From a virus: 52,910 bases of DNA. Below are positions 34,433-41,574 of the stretch, piece by piece (position 1 is the stretch's first letter; the number at the start of each line of letters is the position of its first letter). The notes beneath the pieces are model-generated. The model ran no database searches. It saw only the letters and a list, made by a program, of their open reading frames with translations, and was not told the DNA's origin. The position numbers were made by a program, and so were the translations under genes. The stretch spans positions 1 to 52,910 of the IMG/VR virus record IMGVR_UViG_3300024346_000088; one strand, written 5' to 3'.

Positions 34433-34751
34433 TTTAATAATTTTATTATTTATAATAAATAATATTTATTTTCTTAAAAATAGAGATTATTTACAAAAGA
34501 ATTTTTCGGAAAAAAATAATATTAGATTACTAGATGTTTTATATTATTATATAAATCTATTATACTATGTCTTTGTATTTATTGGTTTATTTACTGACTA
34601 TAAGTTATATTTCTATATTTTAACTATAACATACCTATTAAAGTTTCCGCTATATCATATAAATAGAAAGATATATCAAATATTTTCATATTTCTATTCA
34701 CATATAACAATTATTATTTTACTTACTTTATTATATTCCAAACTTTTTTAA
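34422..34751 (+). CDS. Small multi-pass membrane protein (109 aa)
   Basis: Three or four hydrophobic segments are visible: ~1-16 (VSLIILLFIINNIYFL), ~45-62, ~65-80 and ~92-107. Basic loops lie between them. It overlaps the previous gene by 11 bp and its 3' end overlaps the convergent head-completion gene by 21 bp. The role could be host-membrane modification, superinfection exclusion or a holin; a holin is possible by size and topology only. Confidence 0.5.
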   Translation: MIVSLIILLFIINNIYFLKNRDYLQKNFSEKNNIRLLDVLYYYINLLYYVFVFIGLFTDYKLYFYILTITYLLKFPLYHINRKIYQIFSYFYSHITIIILLTLLYSKLF

Positions 34752-35258
34752 ATGTAGTTCAGTTATGATTATAAAATCATATCCTTTCTTATCACACCAA
34801 GAAATCATAGTTTCCCACTTAGTCTTATTCTTATAAGCCATTTTAAGATCATACTCGAAGTTTTTTAACTTCTTTAATCCATTTTGAGGTACATTCATTT
34901 TTCCTTCTTTTAAATCAATTACCATTTGATATTCTTTCATTGGCTTTACTTCAACCACGACTCTCTTTCTAGTTCCATCTGCAAGTTGCATCTCATAATA
35001 AAAGTCTGGATAATAACAGTGTTCTTTAACTCTCATATCACCATTGTCAAAATGAGTCATTTGATAAGGTATTTTAAGACACTCTGCACCCCACATTAAA
35101 ATACTTGAGTTATTATCTAACCAAGTCATTATTCTCTTCTCCCAAGAGCTTCTAAAGTAAACTCCACCGTTAGTATTTAGTTTCATTACTTTATCCTTAT
35201 TTATAGGAATAAAATTTCCCTGGTTGTAGTTCTTATTATTTGGTTTTGAATTTATCAT
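34731..35258 (-). CDS. 4: Head-completion nuclease-like protein, gp4 (gp50) type
   Basis: The 175-residue protein has YFRSSWEKRIMTWLDNNS near residue 31, the typical RSSWE-R-x-xxWLD opening of gp4-type head-completion proteins. It then has YYPDFYYEMQLADGTRKRVVVEVKP, which holds a PD-(D/E)xK-like core (D, ExK). T4 gp4 (150 residues) finishes the head before tail joining. The start has TTATATATA 4 nt upstream on the minus strand. It is divergent to the candidate end protector, mirroring the T4 gene 2/gene 4 neighbourhood. Confidence 0.75.
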   Translation of the reverse strand: MINSKPNNKNYNQGNFIPINKDKVMKLNTNGGVYFRSSWEKRIMTWLDNNSSILMWGAECLKIPYQMTHFDNGDMRVKEHCYYPDFYYEMQLADGTRKRVVVEVKPMKEYQMVIDLKEGKMNVPQNGLKKLKNFEYDLKMAYKNKTKWETMISWCDKKGYDFIIITELHLKKFGI

Positions 35259-35261
35259 ATT

Positions 35262-35271
35262 TTATATATAA
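35262..35271. promoter_or_regulatory. Bidirectional TTATATATA element
   Basis: The palindrome-like TTATATATAA reads as TTATATATA on both strands. It lies 4 nt from the minus-strand ATG at 35258 and 18 nt from the plus-strand ATG at 35289. Confidence 0.5.
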
Positions 35272-35288
35272 ATAAAAATAATTCTCTT

Positions 35289-35993
35289 ATGGCAGTTGTT
35301 GATTCTTTGTTAGAACGTGTTAAACTAGCTTTACTTTATAACGGAAATGGAATAGTTGAAAATTTTAAAAATAACTCCTTATTTTTCTATGATAAGTATA
35401 GTAAATCTAGTAAAGATGTTGAATCTATAAATATTAAAGATATTTATCCTGGTGGGTTTTACTTTTTTCACTATAAAGACGATTCTAATTGGATGAAATA
35501 TTCACCAGTATTTGTTGTCGATTTTAAAAAATTTGAAGATAAAGTAATTCTATTTGCAGTGAATTTTAATTTTATTCCGATGGAGATAAGAGCTCAGATA
35601 TTTAATAAGTATATACAAACAAATGACTTTGAAAACAATACTTTCTTAAAGGTAAATTATGAAGGAATGTATAAAGAATTGTTAAATTCTGGATTTGAAT
35701 ATGCTTTAATGGAGTTTAATGCAGTACAACTAGTTTTGGTTCATAGAATTCATTTAGAACTACTACCTAGATTTCTTTATTCTCAACATCCTATCAATAA
35801 ATATGATCCACAAAAACTAGTACAAATTTGGCAAGCAAAACTTTCTAGTAGAAATGAAAGACATAAAGAAGTAATCTCATCTATTCTAAGTGACTTCTAT
35901 GATGTAAATAACGAAATATCAGACAAATATAATGTTATGAGAGATCATATAAAACGTCTTCAGACCAGTCTTACCAAGTACGGAAAAAGATAG
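35289..35993 (+). CDS. Candidate DNA end-protector (gp2-like) or neck/baseplate protein
   Basis: The protein has 234 residues. GGFYFFHYKDDSNWMKYSPVFVVDFK then ILFAVNFNFIPMEIRAQIF resemble a pattern I recall in T4-type structural proteins ('GkmYfFfY.p....lpyyd.fP.v......f.GiN.hYlp...R'), which I associate with gp2. gp2 caps the DNA ends against RecBCD. Its position beside a gp4-like gene supports that. A baseplate wedge protein is the alternative. The C-terminal part is helical. Confidence 0.4.
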   Translation: MAVVDSLLERVKLALLYNGNGIVENFKNNSLFFYDKYSKSSKDVESINIKDIYPGGFYFFHYKDDSNWMKYSPVFVVDFKKFEDKVILFAVNFNFIPMEIRAQIFNKYIQTNDFENNTFLKVNYEGMYKELLNSGFEYALMEFNAVQLVLVHRIHLELLPRFLYSQHPINKYDPQKLVQIWQAKLSSRNERHKEVISSILSDFYDVNNEISDKYNVMRDHIKRLQTSLTKYGKR

Positions 35994-36022
35994 TAAAATG
36001 TAGAAAGGAAGAAGTTTATTTT

Positions 36023-36031
36023 TTATATATA
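36023..36031 (+). promoter_or_regulatory. TTATATATA element, 5 nt before ATG
   Basis: One mismatch from TAATATATA, with a 5-nt gap to the ATG at 36037. Confidence 0.5.
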
Positions 36032-36036
36032 GTTAT

Positions 36037-36186
36037 ATGAAAGCAAAAGATATAATGGAAAAATATAATATAACTCGAAGAACATTACATAATTGGGTTA
36101 AAAAAGGTGTTATCGAAGTAGAACTTACTCCAACAGGTAGATATATCTACATTGAAAAAAATAAAAAGTCTGATGAAAAGTTGTAG
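36037..36186 (+). CDS. Small MerR-like helix-turn-helix protein (49 aa)
   Basis: The sequence MEKYNITRRTLHNWVKKG gives a clear helix-turn-helix (like an excisionase or Mu repressor fragment), followed by a short wing (VELTPTGRYIYI). It would bind DNA as a small regulator. The 3' end overlaps the HNH gene by 14 bp. A homing-endonuclease accessory or a transcription regulator are both possible. Confidence 0.6.
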   Translation: MKAKDIMEKYNITRRTLHNWVKKGVIEVELTPTGRYIYIEKNKKSDEKL

Positions 36187-36898
36187 TAAATGTAAGTTAG
36201 ATAAAGAATTGACTTTATTCTATAAATGTTCATCTAGTAAAGATGGTCATAGGTCAAATTGTATTACTTGTTGTAAACAATGGAAAATTGATAATAAAGA
36301 AAAAATAAATGACTATTTAGTAAGTAATAAGGAAAGACTTTCTAAAAATAGAAGTGAGAGATACCAGCTCAATAAAGATTTCTTTATCTTAAAATCATCC
36401 AACTATTATAAAAATAATAGAGAAGAAATTAAACTCAAATCAAATCTATATTATGAGAATAATAAAGAATCTAAGTTAGAGTATCAAAAAGAGTATCAAA
36501 AAAATAATAAAGATAAGAGAAATACTTATCTAAGTGAAAGAAGACTGAATGATCCCTTATTTAGACTAATAACAAATGTTAGGAATTTAATATATAATTC
36601 ATTCTATTATAATGGATATTCAAAAAATTCAAAGACCGAAGAACTATTAGGATGTTCTTTTGAAGAATTAAAAGAGTATTTAGAATCTAAGTTTGAACCT
36701 TGGATGAACTGGGATAATAGAGGATTGTATAGTGGTGAGTTTAACTATGGTTGGGATATAGATCATGTTATACCATTATCAAGTGTAAATAAAGAAGATG
36801 AAATAATAAAATTAAATCACTATACTAATTTACAACCACTCTGTAGTAAAATAAACAGAGATATAAAGAAAGATAATTTAGAATATGGCGTCATATAA
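36173..36898 (+). CDS. HNH endonuclease (homing type)
   Basis: I start at the ATG at 36173 (MKSCSKCKLDKE). The N-terminus has a zinc ribbon (CSKCKLDKELTLFYKCSSSK and CITCCKQ). The C-terminus (WDNRGLYSGEFNYGWDIDHVIPLSS and LQPLCSKIN) is the HNH core: D-H of WDIDHVIPL, then N, and a second part LNHYTNLQPLC. The protein has 241 residues. It overlaps the portal start by 14 bp and follows the HTH gene, so it looks like a free-standing mobile endonuclease inserted just before the portal. Confidence 0.85.
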   Translation: MKSCSKCKLDKELTLFYKCSSSKDGHRSNCITCCKQWKIDNKEKINDYLVSNKERLSKNRSERYQLNKDFFILKSSNYYKNNREEIKLKSNLYYENNKESKLEYQKEYQKNNKDKRNTYLSERRLNDPLFRLITNVRNLIYNSFYYNGYSKNSKTEELLGCSFEELKEYLESKFEPWMNWDNRGLYSGEFNYGWDIDHVIPLSSVNKEDEIIKLNHYTNLQPLCSKINRDIKKDNLEYGVI

Positions 36899-38648
36899 TA
36901 ATTTCAGTCAAGAAAATCAAAATAACGTTGGATCAAACTTTGCGATGGTAAATTCATCTGGAGTTGAGAATAAAGGCTTGTTTAGTAGGATTTTGAGAAA
37001 CTTATCATCATATGGAATGAACTTTGATGACATGATTGTGAGGAATCAAGTAGGTATTGGTATCAATGAAGATCCATACGCTGCTAAAGGAAATTCGATG
37101 TACGATTTTTTTTCAAGCCGGGCGGTTGCATCAGTATTGAATAGAAAATCTATTCCTTATTTAGATAAAGCTTACGCAGATAAAAGAAGAATTTTAAGAG
37201 AGTATTCAGTTAAAGATGAAATTAGAGACTTTATAAGCACTGTTGCAGACGAATGTATAGTGTATAATGATGAGAGAGATTTCTGTTCTGTTACTGCACT
37301 TCCAACGTCTTATTCACAAGAAGTACAAGATAAGTACCAAGAGTATTTTGAAAGAATTTATAACAAGTTTGGATTTGCAGATAATATCACTGCGTGGAAC
37401 ATGATGAAGGATTTCTTAATTGATGGTTATTTAGCACTTGAGATTATTTATGATGATAAAAAGAAGAATATTATTGGATTTAATAGAATTAGACCAGAGA
37501 CAGTAGTTCCTGCATATGAACCAAGTATAGGACACTTATGGATTCAGTTCCCTGAAGATCCACAATTAAGAAGAATATTTTTAGATTCACAATTAGTTTA
37601 TATTTCATATTCAACTCAAAATGAATTTTCCGAAACATCATATATAGAGGGTTTAATTAAGCCTTATAATCAATTAAAGATTTTACAACAAACAAGAATT
37701 ATGTTTAACATTATCAATGCTACTGTTTATCAAAAGTTCACTATTCCAATTAAAGGAATGTCTAGACAAAGAGCAGAAGAACAAATAGGTCAATTGATTC
37801 ATGATTATTCAGAAGAAGTAGAATGGGATGAATCATTGGGTACAATGACGATCAATGGTTCTAAACATTTACCTTACAACAAACAAGTTTGGTTTCCTGA
37901 TGGGGATGGTGGTACTCCTAATATGGAATTAGTTTCTCCACAAGGACATAACTTAAATGATGATTCAATGTTAGATTGGTTCTTCAAAGCTTTAAAAAGA
38001 TCTTCTAAGATTCCAATGTCAAGATTTGAAAGTGATAATGGTGGGGGTAATCTAGTTACCGATGCTGCTGAGATGACAAGAGATGAGATTAAGTTTCATA
38101 ACTTTATTAGTAGATTACGAGCAAATTTTAAAGAATTGATTGTTAAACCACTAAGACTACAAATGTTGATAGAGTTTCCTGAGTTTATAGAGGATGAATT
38201 CTTTACAAATGGAGTCGATGTTACTTTTTTCTCAAATCAAGTATTTGAAGAATGGAAGAAATTAAATAATTTAGAAAAGAAATCAGGTATTGTTGGAACA
38301 TTACTTGGTGTAATGAATGGTGAGAAACCATACTTTCATATTGACTGGATCATGGATAACATATTTAAACTTACTCCTGAAGAAAAAGCAGAAAACCAAA
38401 AATGTTGGGATAAAGATGCTATGAATGCTGCTGCTAATGCAACTGGTGAACCTGGTATGCCATCTGAAGGTGGTGGAGGTGGTGGAATGCCATCAGAAGG
38501 TGGTGCTCCTCCAGAAGGAGGTAGTCAAATCGCTCCAGAAGGTGGTGGTGCTCAAGCCGCTCCAGAAGGTGGTGGTGCTCAAGCCGCACCTCAAGCCGCA
38601 CCTGAAGCTCCTCCTGCACCTGAATCCGGTGGGGAATTTGAATTCTAA
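36885..38648 (+). CDS. 20: Portal protein, gp20-like
   Basis: The protein has 587 residues (T4 gp20 is 524). NDERDFCSVTALPTSYSQEVQ, YLALEIIYDDKKKNIIGFNRI, LVYISYSTQN and ETSYIEGLIKPYNQLKILQQTRIMF follow the order of gp20 clip, stem and wing segments. WFPDGDGGTPNMELVSPQG and KIPMSRFESDNGGGN are standard gp20 blocks. The 12-mer portal forms the DNA gate and initiates the head. The last ~65 residues are a Gly/Pro/Ala-rich tail absent from T4. The start overlaps the HNH gene stop. Confidence 0.93.
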   Translation: MASYNNFSQENQNNVGSNFAMVNSSGVENKGLFSRILRNLSSYGMNFDDMIVRNQVGIGINEDPYAAKGNSMYDFFSSRAVASVLNRKSIPYLDKAYADKRRILREYSVKDEIRDFISTVADECIVYNDERDFCSVTALPTSYSQEVQDKYQEYFERIYNKFGFADNITAWNMMKDFLIDGYLALEIIYDDKKKNIIGFNRIRPETVVPAYEPSIGHLWIQFPEDPQLRRIFLDSQLVYISYSTQNEFSETSYIEGLIKPYNQLKILQQTRIMFNIINATVYQKFTIPIKGMSRQRAEEQIGQLIHDYSEEVEWDESLGTMTINGSKHLPYNKQVWFPDGDGGTPNMELVSPQGHNLNDDSMLDWFFKALKRSSKIPMSRFESDNGGGNLVTDAAEMTRDEIKFHNFISRLRANFKELIVKPLRLQMLIEFPEFIEDEFFTNGVDVTFFSNQVFEEWKKLNNLEKKSGIVGTLLGVMNGEKPYFHIDWIMDNIFKLTPEEKAENQKCWDKDAMNAAANATGEPGMPSEGGGGGGMPSEGGAPPEGGSQIAPEGGGAQAAPEGGGAQAAPQAAPEAPPAPESGGEFEF

Positions 38649-38655
38649 TATAAAT

Positions 38656-38687
38656 AAAAAATCCTTTCAATTGAAAGGATTTTTTTT
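38656..38687. terminator. Bidirectional hairpin terminator
   Basis: ATCCTTTCAA and TTGAAAGGAT pair with A and T runs on either side, between the portal and the leftward gene. Confidence 0.9.
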
Positions 38688-39105
38688 ATGCAGCATTTTT
38701 TGGTGCTTCTATTATAAAGTTTAAAGTCTTTTCATATAGAAATTGACTTACTTCAACTTCCATACCTACCTGCATCATTGTTTTAACTATTCTACCACAT
38801 TCTGTATCAAGTACTTTAGATTTTAAAGTAAGTTTCTCAATCTTATTATTATTTAAGACAAATGTCATTCCTGTTATAGAACAACACACCTTTTTTAAGT
38901 ATACCTGATGACTATGTTGATCATCGAGTGTAATATATTTCTGAATATCATCAATATCAAACTGTATTTTTTTACTACCTTCTAAAAGATAATTTAATTT
39001 TATCTCACGATAAACAGATTTCCAAGTTGGATAACTAGAAAGTGCTAAATTATAATCATCAAATTCTAAATCATCTGCTAATATAACATCAAATAAATAG
39101 TCCAT
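38686..39105 (-). CDS. Hypothetical protein (139 aa) coupled to RNase R
   Basis: It starts at the base where the RNase R gene stops (ATG/TAG overlap at 39105), so the two are translationally coupled. The N-terminus is acidic (DVILADDLEFDD); the middle has VYLKKVCCSITGMTFVLNN. A cofactor or inhibitor of the exonuclease, or an unrelated small protein, are both possible. No family is recognised. Confidence 0.6.
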   Translation of the reverse strand: MDYLFDVILADDLEFDDYNLALSSYPTWKSVYREIKLNYLLEGSKKIQFDIDDIQKYITLDDQHSHQVYLKKVCCSITGMTFVLNNNKIEKLTLKSKVLDTECGRIVKTMMQVGMEVEVSQFLYEKTLNFIIEAPKNAA

Positions 39106-40988
39106 TAGAACAATTCAAAATCGATTTGTTTTCTGTCTAGATCAACTGATTTAACAATTACTTTTACTTCATCACCTAATCTTACTGATCCACCTGATTT
39201 TAAATTAACTGTATAGTTTTCTGCATCTACTTTATGATTTCCATTATATCTAACCATACCTTCACATTTACTTTCAATAAGTTCAACATACATACCCCAA
39301 TCGGTTACTCCTGATATAATTCCATCAAATACTTGTCCGATTTTATCTTCTAAGAATTCAATCTGTTTATATTTAATAGAATCTCTTTGAGCTTTTGCTG
39401 CTAAGATTTCTCTTTCAGAACACCATTTTGCCATACCTTCAATCTTTTGAGGACTTCCATTAGATTTCTTATTTAAAAAGTCTAATAGAACTCTATGAGT
39501 GATTAAGTCTGGATATCTTCTGATTGGTGATGTAAAGTGAGAATAATGAGTAAACCCTAATCCATAGTGTCCAGAGTTTACTATTGTATAACTTGCTTTA
39601 GACATACATCTTGTGATTAAAGTTTCAATCATATTTTCTTCTGGTTTACCTTTTATGTCAGCAACTAGTTCATTTATAGATTTTTTCAAATCTTGTGTAT
39701 TTTCAACAACATCTAAAGTATATCCAAAATTCTTACATATTAGAGAAAGTGCTTCTAACTTCTCAACATTAGGAGTACTATGTACTCTATAAACATTGTG
39801 ATACTTCGCATCATAAAGAAGTTTTGCAACTAATTTATTGGCAAGTAACATATATTCTTCAATTAGTTTATTTGCATCTTTCTGTTCTTTGAAGAAAACT
39901 CCAATAGGTTTCTTAGTAGTTGGCTCTAATTTGAATCTAACTTCTATACCACCCATTTCGATAGAACCATCACTGATTCTTTGTTTTCTCATTTTCTTAG
40001 CAATAGTATCTAATAATAATATTTCGGTTTTGAAATCTCCTTCTTTACCTTCAATTATTTCTTGAGCTTCTTCATAAGAATATCTTCTATCTGAGTGTAT
40101 TATAGTTTTTCCAAACCATTTATCTAATAGTTTTCCATCACTATCTAATTTAACTATAACTGAGAAACAAAGTTTATCTTCATTAGGTCTTAACGAACAT
40201 ACTCCATTACTTAATCTCTCTGGTAACATTGGTACACATCTATCAACTAAGTAAACTGATGTTGCTCTTTTAATAGCTTCTTCATCAATTATTCCACCTT
40301 CTTTAACATAGTGTGAAACATCTGCAATATGTATACCTACTTCTACTGTATTATCATCAAGTATATTAACCGAAAGAGCGTCGTCAAAATCTTTGGCGTC
40401 GACTGGGTCAATTGTAAATGTTGTGATATTTCTTAAATCTCGTCTGTTACTGATTTCTGATTCGTGAATTGTGAAGTCTATCAATTCCGCCTCGGCTTCT
40501 ACCATTAAAGGAAAGTTGTTTGGTAAACCGTACTCATACATAATTGAGTTCATTTCTGCATTATTTTCACCTGAACTACCAAGTATCTCTACTATTTTTG
40601 CTTTTGGTGATTTTGTTCCTGGTTCCCAGTCGATTAGTTCGACAAGAACTTTTTGATCGTGTATTGCATCGTTTTCTCCTTTTATATAAAAGTCGACACC
40701 TATTTTTTGACTGTCTGGTACTACAAAGATTAGTCTTTTATTTTCTTTGTTTATTTGTACTTTACCAACAAATTGTGTTCTGAATCTTTCGAGAACTTCA
40801 ATAACTTCGGCTTCAATTTTATTGTTCTTAGTTATTGTTTTAACTTTAACTTTATCACCATTAAGTGAGTTAAGTGTATTTTTCTTAAATATGAAGAGAT
40901 TTTTATCTCCTATATCTATTGAGGCATTTCCGCTGTTTGCGAAATCGATAGTGCCCTCAAAAACACTATCTTCTTTAATTTTATTCAT
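39105..40988 (-). CDS. rnr: RNase II/RNase R-family 3'-5' exoribonuclease
   Basis: The protein has 627 residues. Cold-shock-like OB segments lie in 1-150. The RNB catalytic domain is marked by FTIDPVDAKDFDDALSV with the four acidic residues (D194, D200, D202, D203), then GIHIADVSHYV, SNGVCSLRPNEDKLCFSV and GFTHYSHFTSPIRRYPDL. A C-terminal S1 domain (from ~545, GQVFDGIISGVTDWGMYVEL) follows. RNB enzymes degrade structured RNA 3'-5'; cellular RNase R also acts with tmRNA on non-stop mRNA. It is unusual in a phage. Its start overlaps the endonuclease-like gene at 40981. Confidence 0.93.
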   Translation of the reverse strand: MNKIKEDSVFEGTIDFANSGNASIDIGDKNLFIFKKNTLNSLNGDKVKVKTITKNNKIEAEVIEVLERFRTQFVGKVQINKENKRLIFVVPDSQKIGVDFYIKGENDAIHDQKVLVELIDWEPGTKSPKAKIVEILGSSGENNAEMNSIMYEYGLPNNFPLMVEAEAELIDFTIHESEISNRRDLRNITTFTIDPVDAKDFDDALSVNILDDNTVEVGIHIADVSHYVKEGGIIDEEAIKRATSVYLVDRCVPMLPERLSNGVCSLRPNEDKLCFSVIVKLDSDGKLLDKWFGKTIIHSDRRYSYEEAQEIIEGKEGDFKTEILLLDTIAKKMRKQRISDGSIEMGGIEVRFKLEPTTKKPIGVFFKEQKDANKLIEEYMLLANKLVAKLLYDAKYHNVYRVHSTPNVEKLEALSLICKNFGYTLDVVENTQDLKKSINELVADIKGKPEENMIETLITRCMSKASYTIVNSGHYGLGFTHYSHFTSPIRRYPDLITHRVLLDFLNKKSNGSPQKIEGMAKWCSEREILAAKAQRDSIKYKQIEFLEDKIGQVFDGIISGVTDWGMYVELIESKCEGMVRYNGNHKVDAENYTVNLKSGGSVRLGDEVKVIVKSVDLDRKQIDFELF

Positions 40989-41376
40989 TATTTAATTTTT
41001 TTTTGTTTTTAGAAATGTTATCTACTCCATACTTCTGTACTAATGTTTTCTTCATCTTTTCTAAAACTTTTTTATTCTGTATCGGATAATCAACTCCGAA
41101 ATTTTTTCTTAATGTTTCTTTTCTTTTAACTTCAGAACACTTTCTACAATAATAATCTCCCCAATCATTATCATATTTTAAGTAGTTCTTATAGATTACT
41201 TCTTTTTCAATTCCACAAGTGTCACATTTACATTTGATTTTGTAATGTGATCCTTTCGGTAATAATTCAACTGGAATTATAATTTCTTCACTTATATACA
41301 CATCATATCCTAAATCATCATAATAGTTGTAATTTGACTCAGTGATTTTCACATTTATCTCTCTTGATAGGATCAT
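40981..41376 (-). CDS. Endonuclease-like (NUMOD/zinc-ribbon) small protein, possibly truncated
   Basis: I start at 41376 (MILSREINVKI). KCKCDTCGIEKEVIYKNYL then YYCRKCSEVKRKETLRKNFGVDYP gives a zinc ribbon plus NUMOD3-like DNA-binding repeats (NFGVDYPIQN, KYGVDNISKN). Such modules normally precede a nuclease domain, but the protein stops after 131 residues at a lysine/asparagine tract. It could be a remnant of a homing endonuclease with the catalytic part lost. The stop overlaps the RNase R start by 8 bp. Confidence 0.6.
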   Translation of the reverse strand: MILSREINVKITESNYNYYDDLGYDVYISEEIIIPVELLPKGSHYKIKCKCDTCGIEKEVIYKNYLKYDNDWGDYYCRKCSEVKRKETLRKNFGVDYPIQNKKVLEKMKKTLVQKYGVDNISKNKKKLNNE

Positions 41377-41574
41377 AAAAAACCGCATTTTTTTAAGTAT
41401 TTATTAAATATAGCGTTTCTCCTCTAAAATTTTCACAAAGATAAAAAATCCAGTAGATATACCTAATAAAAATCAAAAAAATTTTTTTACTATAAAGAAT
41501 CCACCTTTAAAATTTTATTGTTTTCCAGGTTAAATATATACCATCGTAATAACTACAAAAAATAATTATTTTAA

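Noticed and set aside
34422-34751. Holin call for the small membrane protein
   Set aside because: Topology fits, but there is no neighbouring endolysin and no holin motif.
38434-38670. 78-codon minus-strand His/Leu-rich ORF
   Set aside because: Antisense shadow of the portal's Gly/Pro repeat tail.
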